64,000 bases of DNA from Rhodococcoides fascians NBRC 12155 = LMG 3623 (lineage in GTDB: Bacteria > Actinomycetota > Actinomycetes > Mycobacteriales > Mycobacteriaceae), in the NCBI RefSeq assembly GCF_001894785.1, contig NZ_BCWW01000007.1:1-64000 (forward strand). The letters run 5' to 3'. Made by a program: the position numbers and the translations under genes. Below are positions 10,971-18,938 of this stretch, piece after piece; the first letter of the stretch is position 1; every line of letters starts with the position of its first letter. Under the pieces are notes generated by a model. The model was not told the origin of the DNA and searched no databases. It worked only from the letters and a program-made list of their open reading frames with translations.

Positions 10971-12182
10971 GTGATGAGATCACCGGTGCCCGAGTATCTT
11001 CAGTCCGTCCTGACGGAGTGCCGACACCTCGACGATGGGGAAATGTCGAGCGGCAACCCGGAATTGGCGGCGGCCGATCCCGACACGTTCGCGGTTGCGC
11101 TCGCCACCGTCGGCGGGTCGCACTACGGGGCGGGCGATACCGACACCGAATTCTCCATCCAGTCGATCGCCAAAGCGGTGGCCTATGCGCTGGCCATCGA
11201 GGACAACGGGCTCGCAGCGGTGCTCGAGGCCGTCGACGTCGAACCGTCGGGTGATTCGTTCAACGAGATCTCGTTGGAAGCGCGGACGGGTCGACCTCGC
11301 AACCCTCTGATCAATGCCGGTGCGCTGGCGGTACATTCGATGATCGCGGGCCGTGACGGCGAAGAACGAGCGGGGCGGCTCATCGAGCTACTCGGAGCCA
11401 TGGCCGGCCGTGAACTCCACATCGATCGGGCGGTGTACGAGGCCGAACTGGAATCCGACGATCGAAACACCGCGATCGCGCACCTGCTGAAGTCGGTCGG
11501 CCACCTCGGTGCGGAACCCGCGGTCGTCGTCGACGGGTATGCGCGCCAGTGCGCGGTGACGGTGACGTGCAACGATCTGGCCGTGATCGCCTCGGTGATG
11601 GCGAACGGCGGAACCGATCCGGCCACCGGCCGACAGGTCGTCGACCCCGCGGTCAACCGTCACGTTCTCGCTGTCATGGCAACCTGTGGGATGTACGACG
11701 GCAGCGGCAGTTGGATTGCGACAGTGGGCATTCCGGCCAAGAGTGGAGTCGCGGGAGCCATCATGGGCGTGCTCCCCGGTCAGGTGGGTGTTGCCGTGAT
11801 CTCGCCCCGGTTGAACGAGCATGGAAACAGCGTCCGCGGGGTTGCGGTGTTCGAGAGGCTGTCACGCGACCTCGGTCTGCACATGATGCACGTCCCTCCC
11901 AGCGGCGAATCCGCCATTCGCACGCTGAGCGAATCCGACGGCGTCACGACCGTCGAACTGCAGGGCGAGCTGAGGTTCGCCGGTGCGGAATCCGTCGTCG
12001 CCCGTCTTGCTGCCGGCGTCCCGGACTGCGAGGAGATAGTCGTCGATTTCACCGAAGTGCGCGCCGTCGACGGCGCTGCACAGCGCCTCCTTCGAGAGGC
12101 TGTGAGCGGACTGGAAGACGACGGCTACCGCGTCGTCGTCGAGGATCCCGACGGGCTGATGAACGCCTCCCGCGACAGCTGA
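10971..12182 (+). CDS. glsA: Glutaminase with C-terminal STAS domain
   Basis: This enzyme hydrolyses glutamine to glutamate and ammonia. The beta-lactamase-fold glutaminase domain covers about residues 5-295: Ser65 and Lys68 form the S-x-x-K catalytic pair (FSIQSIAKAV), followed by NPLINAGA and the conserved KSGVAGAIMGVLPG region. A STAS domain (about 305-400) follows. The position where anti-sigma antagonists carry a phosphorylated Ser reads AVDGAAQ, so Ser is absent. Single-domain glutaminases are about 310 residues; this 403-residue form is a known longer architecture. The start is GTG 10971 or the adjacent ATG 10974, both with a weak ribosome site. Confidence 0.93.
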   Translation: MMRSPVPEYLQSVLTECRHLDDGEMSSGNPELAAADPDTFAVALATVGGSHYGAGDTDTEFSIQSIAKAVAYALAIEDNGLAAVLEAVDVEPSGDSFNEISLEARTGRPRNPLINAGALAVHSMIAGRDGEERAGRLIELLGAMAGRELHIDRAVYEAELESDDRNTAIAHLLKSVGHLGAEPAVVVDGYARQCAVTVTCNDLAVIASVMANGGTDPATGRQVVDPAVNRHVLAVMATCGMYDGSGSWIATVGIPAKSGVAGAIMGVLPGQVGVAVISPRLNEHGNSVRGVAVFERLSRDLGLHMMHVPPSGESAIRTLSESDGVTTVELQGELRFAGAESVVARLAAGVPDCEEIVVDFTEVRAVDGAAQRLLREAVSGLEDDGYRVVVEDPDGLMNASRDS

Positions 12183-12207
12183 CACACCTCGAACCAGACG
12201 GTCGGTA

Positions 12208-13389
12208 TCACAGTCTCCCGGCGAGAATCATGTGCCAGTAGGACTGCGGTAGGCCGTATCGATCGAACGCCCACGCGGACCGTCTGGGTTTCAGGGGATC
12301 GAGAAACGAGGGTAGCGACGAGGCCAGTGCACCGGTGCGGTCGAACTCGGCAGCAATCAGAGTGTGTGCTTCGACAGCGATGGGTGCGACGGTGTACCCG
12401 TCGTAACTCGACATCGCTCCGCCGCTCCTGGATGCGACGAGATTGTCGACGAGAACCGAAATCTGTTTGCGTAGTGCTCCACCCGACGAGTCGGTGTCGA
12501 TCGCTGCACCGTCGCCCGCAGCCCACACCTCGGGGTGGCGTCGGTGCCGCATCGTGCGGGAGTCGATGTCGACGACACCGTGCGGCTGCTCTCCTGCCAG
12601 ACCGGACTCCTGCACCCACAGTGGTCCGCGATACGGCGGGACCAGGTGCAGCATGTCGTAGTCGATGCGCTCGTCGACCCCGGCGTGATCGGTGACGGTG
12701 ATGCGCTTGCTCTCCGGCTCGAGCGCCGCGACCGCCGTATCCATCAGGACGCGCACACCCAGGTCTCGGAGGTGGCCGGCGAGCCGGGGGTCCAGGTCAG
12801 GGACACCGAGCAGACTCTCACGATCGACGACCAACGTGATGTCGACGGTCGGTAGTCGTCCTGTGCGCTTCCAGTGGGCCGCCGCGAGAAACAGTGGCTT
12901 GACGGTGGTCCCGGTACACCCGACGGGCGGGCGCGGCACGGTGAACACGGCATGACTGTGTGCAGGCAGGTCACGGACCAGCCGCCATGTGCGCTCGGCC
13001 CGGTCGAGGTAGTTGCTGGCGACATCGGGAAAACGAAGTGCCGCATGCACACCCGGCAGAGCGGCTTCGTCGGCGATCAGGCCTTGCCCCAGCACGAGAT
13101 CGCGGTAGCCGTACTCCATTCCCGACGCGCAGCGAACCGATCGTTCTGCCGGATCCACCGACACGACCGAATCTTCGAGCCACACACAGCCCTCGGGGGT
13201 CACCGAGCGTTGGGTCCGTTCGGCCTCGGTCAGCGGTGCCTGACCGGCACCGACGTACGACAACAGGGGCTTGTACGTGTGCACCTGCTTGGGCTCGATC
13301 ACGGCGACGTCGGACACGCCCTTCTTCAGCAGTCGTGCGGCCGCGCTGATCCCGGCATTGCCTCCACCGATGATCAGCACGTCGTACAT
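12208..13389 (-). CDS. Sulfide:quinone oxidoreductase-like flavoprotein lacking one redox Cys
   Basis: This 393-residue two-dinucleotide-binding flavoprotein resembles eukaryotic-type (type II) sulfide:quinone oxidoreductase. The FAD motif VLIIGGGNAGISAA is at residues 4-17, and the tail (YDGYT.P...LIAAEFD, then QSYWHMILAGR) matches the SQR C terminus. Cys158 (RPPVGCTG) fits the first redox cysteine (Cys201 in human SQOR). The second, in the YDGYTSCP motif, is Ala335 here (YDGYTVAP), and no Cys occurs in the last 90 residues. The usual trisulfide chemistry therefore looks impossible. ATG 13389 lies eight bases after the STAS gene, its operon partner. Confidence 0.8.
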   Translation of the reverse strand: MYDVLIIGGGNAGISAAARLLKKGVSDVAVIEPKQVHTYKPLLSYVGAGQAPLTEAERTQRSVTPEGCVWLEDSVVSVDPAERSVRCASGMEYGYRDLVLGQGLIADEAALPGVHAALRFPDVASNYLDRAERTWRLVRDLPAHSHAVFTVPRPPVGCTGTTVKPLFLAAAHWKRTGRLPTVDITLVVDRESLLGVPDLDPRLAGHLRDLGVRVLMDTAVAALEPESKRITVTDHAGVDERIDYDMLHLVPPYRGPLWVQESGLAGEQPHGVVDIDSRTMRHRRHPEVWAAGDGAAIDTDSSGGALRKQISVLVDNLVASRSGGAMSSYDGYTVAPIAVEAHTLIAAEFDRTGALASSLPSFLDPLKPRRSAWAFDRYGLPQSYWHMILAGRL

Positions 13390-13397
13390 GGTGCGGC

Positions 13398-13865
13398 TCA
13401 CCGTGAATCGGCCGCCTGCGCTGTGACGTCGGTGCGGGCATCGGTTTCGGTGCGGGCTTCGGCGAGCGTGCGGTAGACGAACACGCGGTCCGAGACGCCG
13501 TTCAGGTCTGCGCCGTCGGGAAGCACGACGGAGAGTTTCTGCTGCCAGCGACCCTGGCGAATAGCGGTGGCGTCGAGCACGGAGCGAACTCCCGCCGCGA
13601 CGAACGTGACGCGAGACAGATCGAGAATCAGAGCCCGGCCGCGCTCGGCGGCTTCCCCCAACGTCTCTGCCAGCACCGGAACGTCCACGTCGGTGATGAT
13701 GCCGGCAATGCGCACCTCGATGTCGTCGCCTGCGCTCTCGTCGACCGACACCGTCATCTCGGCCTCCGGGAGCGAGGAACGGGTACTCGAGGCACGGCCG
13801 TCGGCGGTGGAGAGCGATGGAACCACACCGGCGAGCGGAGTTCGAATGGACGGAACGACGATCAT
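13398..13865 (-). CDS. STAS-domain protein (anti-sigma antagonist-like)
   Basis: This 155-residue protein has a STAS fold at about residues 45-140, the fold of SpoIIAA-type anti-anti-sigma factors. The core ALILDLSRVTFVAAGVRSVL aligns with the DLSGVxFxDSSGL phosphorylation loop, but the Ser is replaced (VAAG), so it should not be switched by an anti-sigma kinase in the usual way. The start ATG 13865 has AGAGGAG upstream. It is first in an operon with the SQR-like gene, under a SigF/SigB-like promoter. A role in stress signalling or as a scaffold for its neighbour is possible but unproven. Confidence 0.75.
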   Translation of the reverse strand: MIVVPSIRTPLAGVVPSLSTADGRASSTRSSLPEAEMTVSVDESAGDDIEVRIAGIITDVDVPVLAETLGEAAERGRALILDLSRVTFVAAGVRSVLDATAIRQGRWQQKLSVVLPDGADLNGVSDRVFVYRTLAEARTETDARTDVTAQAADSR

Positions 13866-13966
13866 GGACAACTCCTCTGGAGCCGAACTCCTGAACCCGT
13901 GCAGGGGGAGTGCGGCAGTCGACTGCCGAGACTGCGGGCTGCTCCTCAACCACACACGTCCTAGCA

Positions 13967-13993
13967 CTACCCCGAAGTGCGTGTCGGTAAGCC
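13967..13993 (-). promoter_or_regulatory. SigF/SigB-like promoter of the STAS-SQR operon
   Basis: Read on the minus strand, GGCTT (13993-13989) is followed after 16 bases by GGGTAG (13972-13967). This is close to the general-stress sigma consensus GTTT-N15-17-GGGTAT. It lies about 100 bases before the STAS start and back to back with a similar plus-strand site. Confidence 0.45.
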
Positions 13994-14007
13994 TGTTCCG
14001 AACAACC

Positions 14008-14033
14008 GGTTTGCGGGGCTTGGACGCGGGAAT
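14008..14033 (+). promoter_or_regulatory. SigF/SigB-like promoter of the methyltransferase-CDGSH operon
   Basis: GGTTT (14008-14012), a 15-base spacer and GGGAAT (14028-14033) fit the general-stress sigma pattern. The methyltransferase start is 35 bases downstream. Confidence 0.5.
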
Positions 14034-14067
14034 ACGAATCCGACAATCCACGCTGGGAGGAATGTCC

Positions 14068-14754
14068 ATGACGACAGCCGAATTCGATTCCGTCCGTTCG
14101 CTGGCACGAGTGCACGCCGATCCCGGAGTGTACGAGCCTCAGGAGGATTCACTTCTGCTGTGCGACGTCGCCGCAGATTCGGGGCTCGTGCCCGGAGCCC
14201 GTGTACTCGACATGTGTACCGGTAGCGGCGCAGTAGCCATCACCGCAGCACTGCTCGGTGCCCGCGAGGTGGTGGCCTTCGATATCTCTCCGCGTGCGGT
14301 TGCCTGTGCGCAGCGCAATGCCCGGTCGGTCGGAGTCGATGTGGATGTGCGGCTGGGGTCGTTCTCGGAGGCAGCCGAGCTGGAGCCGTTCGACATTCTG
14401 CTGTGCAACCCTCCGTACGTTCCGTCGGAGACCGCGCCCACCGGCATGGGTTTGCACCGCGCCTGGGATGCGGGTGAGGACGGGCGAGTGGTGCTCGACC
14501 CTCTGTGCACGCGAGGCGCGGAACTGCTGGCACCCGGTGGTGTGCTGCTGGTGGTCCACTCGGAATTCTCGGGTCCGCAGCGAACACGGGAGATGCTGAA
14601 TACTCACGGTTTCGGTGCATCGGAGGCGGCGTGCCGCACAATCGACTTCGGGCCCGTCATGACGGCTCGTGCCGAGTGGCTCGAGGCCAAGGGCGTGCTC
14701 GAATCGGGCCGCAGAACGGAAGAATTGGTGGTGTTGCGTGGCGACAAGCGATGA
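14068..14754 (+). CDS. HemK/PrmC-like SAM-dependent methyltransferase
   Basis: This 228-residue class I methyltransferase resembles the HemK/MTQ2 group, which methylate glutamine in release factors. The SAM-binding motif VLDMCTGSGAVAI is at about residues 45-57 and the catalytic NPPY at about 113-116. It lacks the N-terminal helical domain of true PrmC, as in the shorter MTQ2-like proteins. I chose ATG 14068 because GGAGG is seven bases upstream; ATG 14062 would leave almost no spacer. The CDGSH gene starts inside its 3' end. Its substrate may not be a release factor, given its stress-linked neighbours. Confidence 0.85.
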   Translation: MTTAEFDSVRSLARVHADPGVYEPQEDSLLLCDVAADSGLVPGARVLDMCTGSGAVAITAALLGAREVVAFDISPRAVACAQRNARSVGVDVDVRLGSFSEAAELEPFDILLCNPPYVPSETAPTGMGLHRAWDAGEDGRVVLDPLCTRGAELLAPGGVLLVVHSEFSGPQRTREMLNTHGFGASEAACRTIDFGPVMTARAEWLEAKGVLESGRRTEELVVLRGDKR

Positions 14755-14980
14755 GCCGACGGGTGGTGACGCTGCACCTGCGCGCACTCGGGTGAGACTG
14801 GTCCGGGGCGGACCGATACTGATCGACGGGCCGGTCGAGATCGAACTCGACGACGGCTCCGTCGTCACCTCAAATCGTTTCGTCGTCGCGCTGTGCACGT
14901 GCAAGCGCAGCAAGACGTACCCACTGTGCGACACGAGCCATCGCGCGAAGCGACGAGCGAGTCAGTCCAGCGACGACTGA
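14738..14980 (+). CDS. CDGSH iron-sulfur domain protein
   Basis: This 80-residue protein carries one CDGSH motif, the three-Cys one-His site for a redox-active [2Fe-2S] cluster: C-T-C-K-R-S-K-T-Y-P-L-C-D-T-S-H at about residues 51-66. Such proteins shuttle electrons or clusters. The start is GTG 14738, overlapping the methyltransferase gene by 17 bases, so translation is probably coupled. The 3' end overlaps the end of the convergent di-iron enzyme gene by 19 bases. The pairing with a di-iron oxidase suggests it could be that enzyme's electron donor; this is inference. Confidence 0.85.
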   Translation: MATSDEPTGGDAAPARTRVRLVRGGPILIDGPVEIELDDGSVVTSNRFVVALCTCKRSKTYPLCDTSHRAKRRASQSSDD

Positions 14981-15960
14981 CCGGCGGACCACCGCTGCAT
15001 CAGGTGGTCCGCGAGCGCGTTCTCGACGAAATCCAGTGCGCGCATGCCGAAGACGATGTCGGCTTCGATGTGCGGTTCCTGTCCGATCAGGTTCTCCACC
15101 ACGTCGTGGCGCAGGACCTGCTCGTGGACGGCGTCGGCCTCGACGTGCTCCGCGTAGAACGCGATGCATGCAGCCGGCGCTGACAGCCTGCGAAGGCCCT
15201 GCACGAACCGCTGTGAACCCGGCGAGGACGTGATCTCCGTGGCGGCGAAATGGCCCACGGTGGCACCTCGGCGGCTACGGTGCAATCCGAACAACGACAT
15301 GAGGTTGACCCACGCGAGTGTCTGGGCGGGGACGCGATCCACGTACCCGAGGTAGGACGCATCGAGGTCTGCTGCCGTCATGGATTCGGCCCACAGATGC
15401 TGGTGGACACGCTCACCCCTGCCACCGCCGTACTCGTCGAATTCGACGGCGACATACGAGGCCTTGACCTGGCCGACCAGCCTCGGGATCGCCCACGCAT
15501 GGGGATCCGCTTCCTTGAGGTGGTAGATGGACCGATGTACGAAGTACTCGCGCATCTGCTCCCACGATCCTTCGTCCCGCAGGAACCACGACGGGCCGGT
15601 ACCGGACGACGCCTCGACCGACAGTCGCTTCATTTCGGCGACGACGTCGTCGCCGGGTTCGACATTCGAGCGCACGTAGTTCAGAAACGCGGATTCGAGT
15701 GCTGCTCTGAACTGCAGCAGTGCTGGATCCCACTCCAGTTCGTCGTCCACGCCCTCGAACCCGCGGTAGTGCAGTTCGTAGCTGACGAGCAACGCCAGTT
15801 GCATGTCACGCGACGTCGGATCGGCATCCGACGCGCTGGGCAGTGCGGCACCGCCGCCGGTGGAGAGATACCGGATCACGGCGTCCGAGAGTGGACCACA
15901 CGGCACCGGCAACCGAGGCGACACGAGGGTGGGGGCGATGGAAGGGGTCACAACACTCAT
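14962..15960 (-). CDS. Haem-oxygenase-like di-iron (iron-containing redox) enzyme
   Basis: This 332-residue protein belongs to the haem-oxygenase-like di-iron oxidase superfamily (Haem_oxygenas_2 type), whose studied members cleave or oxidise fatty acids and amino acids using O2. Likely iron ligands fall in three helices: Glu62 and His64 (YELHYRG), Glu176 and His186 (DEYGGGRGERVH), and His272, Glu274 and His279 (AEHVEADAVHE). The 40 N-terminal residues are extra. It is convergent with and overlaps the CDGSH gene, and has its own SigF/SigB-like promoter divergent from the alcohol dehydrogenase. The substrate is unknown. Confidence 0.82.
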   Translation of the reverse strand: MSVVTPSIAPTLVSPRLPVPCGPLSDAVIRYLSTGGGAALPSASDADPTSRDMQLALLVSYELHYRGFEGVDDELEWDPALLQFRAALESAFLNYVRSNVEPGDDVVAEMKRLSVEASSGTGPSWFLRDEGSWEQMREYFVHRSIYHLKEADPHAWAIPRLVGQVKASYVAVEFDEYGGGRGERVHQHLWAESMTAADLDASYLGYVDRVPAQTLAWVNLMSLFGLHRSRRGATVGHFAATEITSSPGSQRFVQGLRRLSAPAACIAFYAEHVEADAVHEQVLRHDVVENLIGQEPHIEADIVFGMRALDFVENALADHLMQRWSAGQSSLD

Positions 15961-15969
15961 TGTTCACGC

Positions 15970-15995
15970 CTACCCGCTGCCGGTCACGGTCAATC
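15970..15995 (-). promoter_or_regulatory. SigF/SigB-like promoter of the di-iron enzyme gene
   Basis: On the minus strand GATT (15995-15992), a 16-base spacer and GGGTAG (15975-15970) end ten bases before the ATG at 15960. The transcript would be nearly leaderless. Confidence 0.45.
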
Positions 15996-16010
15996 GTGTG
16001 GGTCCGATGC

Positions 16011-16035
16011 GTTTGCACGCATACGAAGCAGGTAA
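16011..16035 (+). promoter_or_regulatory. SigF/SigB-like promoter of the zinc alcohol dehydrogenase gene
   Basis: GTTT (16011-16014), 15 bases, then AGGTAA (16030-16035). The -10 part departs from GGGTAT at two positions, so this is one of the weaker matches in the set. Confidence 0.35.
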
Positions 16036-16087
16036 TCCGCTTCGTGCGATTCCGAGTTTCGGGGTCGAGTAACAGAGAGGAGCCTCC

Positions 16088-17269
16088 ATGCGCGCAGTGA
16101 CATGGCAGGGCAAGAGGAACGTCAGCGTCGATTCGGTGCCCGATCCCCGCATCGAAGCGCCGACGGACGCAATTGTGAAGATCACGACCACCAATATCTG
16201 CGGATCGGACCTACACCTGTACGAGACGCTCGGTGCCTTCATGGACCAGGGCGATATTCTGGGTCACGAGCCCATGGGCATCGTGGAGGAAGTCGGTTCG
16301 GAGACAGGCGATCTCGCCGTCGGAGACCGTGTGGTCATCCCGTTCCAGATTTCGTGTGGACATTGCTACATGTGCAATTCGAGTCTGTACACCCAGTGCG
16401 AGACCACCCAGGTTCGTGAGCAGGGCATGGGTGCCGCGTTGTTCGGCTTCTCCAAGCTGTACGGCCAAGTGCCCGGTGGGCAAGCGGAGTACCTCCGTGT
16501 TCCGCAGGCGCAGTTCACGCACATCAAGGTCCCCGAGGCCGGACCCGATTCGCGATTCGTCTACCTCTCCGACGTATTGCCTACCGCGTGGCAGTCGGTG
16601 GAGTACGCGTCGATACCTGCAGGCGGGTCGGTGACGGTGCTCGGACTCGGTCCCATCGGAGACATGGCCGCCCGCATCGCCCAGCACAAGGGTGCTCGGG
16701 TCATTGCTGTCGACCTCGTACCCGAGCGCCTGGCGCGAGCTGCGGCACGGGGAATCGAAACGGTGAATCTGGCCGAACACAGCGGGGGCGTCGGCGACGT
16801 CATTCGTGACATGACCGACGGCCGAGGAACAGACGCGGTGATCGATGCCGTCGGAATGGAGGCGCACGGCTCACCGGTCGGCAAGCTGGCCCAGCAGATC
16901 GTCGGAATGCTGCCCGACGCCGTGGCCGCACCGATGATGCAGAAGGCCGGCGTGGACCGGCTGGGTGCGCTGTACTCGGCAATCGACATCGTTCGACGCG
17001 GCGGAACCATCTCGATCATCGGTGTGTACGGAGGTATGGCCGATCCGCTACCGTTGATGACCTTGTTCGACAAGCAAATTCAGCTGCGGATGGGCCAGGC
17101 GAACGTCAAGCGATGGGTCGACGACATCATGCCGCTTCTCGGCGACGACGATCCGTTGGGCGTCGATTCGTTCGCCACTCACGAGCTTTCGCTCGAAGAA
17201 GCGCCGCATGCGTACGACATCTTCCAGAAGAAGCAGGACGGTGCGATCAAGGTTCTGTTGAAGCCCTGA
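16088..17269 (+). CDS. Zinc-dependent alcohol dehydrogenase (formaldehyde-dehydrogenase-like)
   Basis: This 393-residue medium-chain dehydrogenase oxidises an alcohol or aldehyde adduct with NAD. The catalytic zinc site shows Cys38 (NICGSDLH) and the GHEPMG His-Glu. The structural-zinc loop CGHCYMCNSSLYTQC has all four cysteines (C-x2-C-x2-C-x7-C). The nucleotide motif VLGLGPIGDMAAR is at about residues 186-198. The long insert near residues 100-140 resembles glutathione-independent formaldehyde dehydrogenases. GAGAGGAG precedes the ATG. It is monocistronic: a strong hairpin follows the stop. Formaldehyde detoxification under stress is plausible; the true substrate is not shown. Confidence 0.9.
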   Translation: MRAVTWQGKRNVSVDSVPDPRIEAPTDAIVKITTTNICGSDLHLYETLGAFMDQGDILGHEPMGIVEEVGSETGDLAVGDRVVIPFQISCGHCYMCNSSLYTQCETTQVREQGMGAALFGFSKLYGQVPGGQAEYLRVPQAQFTHIKVPEAGPDSRFVYLSDVLPTAWQSVEYASIPAGGSVTVLGLGPIGDMAARIAQHKGARVIAVDLVPERLARAAARGIETVNLAEHSGGVGDVIRDMTDGRGTDAVIDAVGMEAHGSPVGKLAQQIVGMLPDAVAAPMMQKAGVDRLGALYSAIDIVRRGGTISIIGVYGGMADPLPLMTLFDKQIQLRMGQANVKRWVDDIMPLLGDDDPLGVDSFATHELSLEEAPHAYDIFQKKQDGAIKVLLKP

Positions 17270-17284
17270 ACCTTTCGAATACAG

Positions 17285-17316
17285 CGATGCGGCCCGGAAC
17301 TTCACGGGCCGCATCG
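17285..17316. terminator. Bidirectional terminator hairpin
   Basis: A perfect 12-bp stem (CGATGCGGCCCG, 17285-17296, with 17305-17316) and an 8-base loop sit between two convergent genes. It is GC-rich and lacks a long T-run, as is common in actinobacteria. Confidence 0.8.
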
Positions 17317-17345
17317 GTATTCGCAGAAGGACCGATCGATCGTCG

Positions 17346-18299
17346 TCAGTCGACGGAGATAACGTCCTTGGCGATTGCTGCCAGGCGAGTCTGTCCTGCG
17401 GACACGACTCCGTGGCGGTTCTTGTGTGCCTCTTCGTACGCCACGACAGTGCGTACGTCGGCGGGTGTGGTCAGTTCCTTGATGGCGGCCACCGCGTCCG
17501 AGACGTTGAGGTCGTCGTAGTCGGCTACGGGAAGCTCGTCGGCACCGAGAGTTCCACCGGCGGACCGAGCGGTGTGAATGGCGTCGGCGACAGAATCGAC
17601 ACCTTCGCTACGGGTGACATCCTCGGCGGCTTCGAGTGCTGCATCGCGGCTGGCGGTCAACGTTCTGACGGCGACGTCGCCTGCGTGTGCACCGCGGCCC
17701 AGCAGAGCGCTCAGTCGATCCGGGGTGGCGCGAGCGGCGTCCAGTGCGCGGTCGAGACCGCGGGCCGACCAGTTGGCCGGTGCGTTGACGATCTTGACTG
17801 CGGTGCCGGCAGCTGCCTGGAAAGGCGTCCGGCGCAGTGCGGCGGGTCCACCCAGGGCGTCTTCGGCGAGGACGGTCTCGAGCCAGTCGACCGTGGCGGC
17901 GTGCGCGGTGGCCAAGCGGCCGGCCAGTGCCACGACGGACGGTTCCTCGGCTGCTGTCGCCAGAGCCTTGATGTACTTGGCTCGACCCAACAGTTGCTGC
18001 TCGAGGGCGAGATCGCCCAGCAGTGCCTCGTCGAACGGCTGCGCCTGCTCGGCGACTGCCTTCACCGCTGCGAACGTGCGCCCGATGAACGGTGCAACTA
18101 CCTCGGGTAGCCCGCCGAGATTGCGCAGTGCTTCCTCGATGGCGGCGGCGCGGTCACGTCCGTTGGCGGCGTTCTGCGTCAGTTCCCGACGAACCGCTTC
18201 GGTGCGCGCCTGCACGACGCGGGTTTCCGCGACCTGAATTTCGGTGTGTGTCAGCTGCAGTGCAATCCGCAACTGAGCGATCAAAGTCGATGTGCTCAT
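17346..18299 (-). CDS. Ferritin-like domain protein
   Basis: This 317-residue, almost wholly alpha-helical, Ala-rich protein resembles proteins annotated in rhodococci and mycobacteria as ferritin-like. The first about 150 residues show helix-borne acidic and His positions (THTEIQVAE, LALEQQLLGRAKY, AHAATVDWLE), consistent with a four-helix bundle. The second half is a less conserved helical region, and a short helix ends the chain. No transmembrane or signal segment is visible. The ATG at 18299 has AGGGGAG upstream and one of the best SigF/SigB-like promoters in the window. Iron or oxidant handling is inferred from fold and company. Confidence 0.65.
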   Translation of the reverse strand: MSTSTLIAQLRIALQLTHTEIQVAETRVVQARTEAVRRELTQNAANGRDRAAAIEEALRNLGGLPEVVAPFIGRTFAAVKAVAEQAQPFDEALLGDLALEQQLLGRAKYIKALATAAEEPSVVALAGRLATAHAATVDWLETVLAEDALGGPAALRRTPFQAAAGTAVKIVNAPANWSARGLDRALDAARATPDRLSALLGRGAHAGDVAVRTLTASRDAALEAAEDVTRSEGVDSVADAIHTARSAGGTLGADELPVADYDDLNVSDAVAAIKELTTPADVRTVVAYEEAHKNRHGVVSAGQTRLAAIAKDVISVD

Positions 18300-18381
18300 G
18301 GTGCTCCCCTTTCGGTGGGTGGGTACATTGATCCGGCCGATGCCTGTGGGTCACAGCGTGATGCTCGGCCCTGTTCGGGTG

Positions 18382-18407
18382 TTACCCGCCGGTAAGTTTT
18401 GCCAAAC
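18382..18407 (-). promoter_or_regulatory. SigF/SigB-like promoter of the ferritin-like gene
   Basis: On the minus strand GTTT (18407-18404), 16 bases and GGGTAA (18387-18382) match the general-stress consensus except for the last base. The gene starts 82 bases downstream. Confidence 0.55.
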
Positions 18408-18506
18408 GGCTGTACCGCAGGTGTGAACAGCGACACGTCCGAACCGCTACTCGTGTCGGCGGGATTCGACGGTTTCGATCGGCAGCGGAATGGACATCCG
18501 ACACCG

Positions 18507-18899
18507 ATGACTACCGAGCTGTACACAGCAACCGTCTCTGCAACTGCGACCGGCGTGACCTCCGACGACGGAGTGCTGTCGTTGAGTGTGCGAGAACCGG
18601 CCGAACTCGGTGGCCCGGGCGAGGCCACCAACCCCGAGCAGTTGATGGCCGCAGCGCTGTCGAGTTGCTTGGTGGAGTCACTGCGAATCGCACTGGGGAC
18701 CGTCGGCGGCAGTGTCGACGAACTCGCGGTCAAGGGCACCGTCGTGCTGACCGATTCCGACGCATCCGGTTACGACGCGAAATTCGCACTGTCGGTGTCG
18801 CTACCGGGCACCGACAACCCGGAGGCCGTACTCGCGCAGGCCACGTCGATCTGCCCGTTCCTCAAAGTGATCGACGCCGTGGACGTCACCCTTGAATAA
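18507..18899 (+). CDS. OsmC/Ohr-family peroxiredoxin
   Basis: This 130-residue OsmC-superfamily protein reduces organic hydroperoxides with a pair of cysteines. Both are present: one in ALSSCLVESL (about residue 51) and one in TSICPFLK (about residue 116), the expected Ohr/OsmC spacing. The usual length is about 140 residues. I chose ATG 18507, which gives the normal N terminus (MTTELYTATV); an upstream in-frame ATG at 18399 would add 36 unrelated residues. The ribosome site is weak. It is divergent from the ferritin-like gene, consistent with an oxidative-stress role. Confidence 0.88.
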   Translation: MTTELYTATVSATATGVTSDDGVLSLSVREPAELGGPGEATNPEQLMAAALSSCLVESLRIALGTVGGSVDELAVKGTVVLTDSDASGYDAKFALSVSLPGTDNPEAVLAQATSICPFLKVIDAVDVTLE

Positions 18900-18938
18900 C
18901 CGCTCGATCGTTCGGCGGACCCGCTCCGAACGCGCGCG

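Noticed and set aside
13390..14115. Extension of the SQR-like gene upstream to 635 codons
   Set aside because: It would run through the STAS gene in another frame; the ATG at 13389 begins the FAD motif directly.
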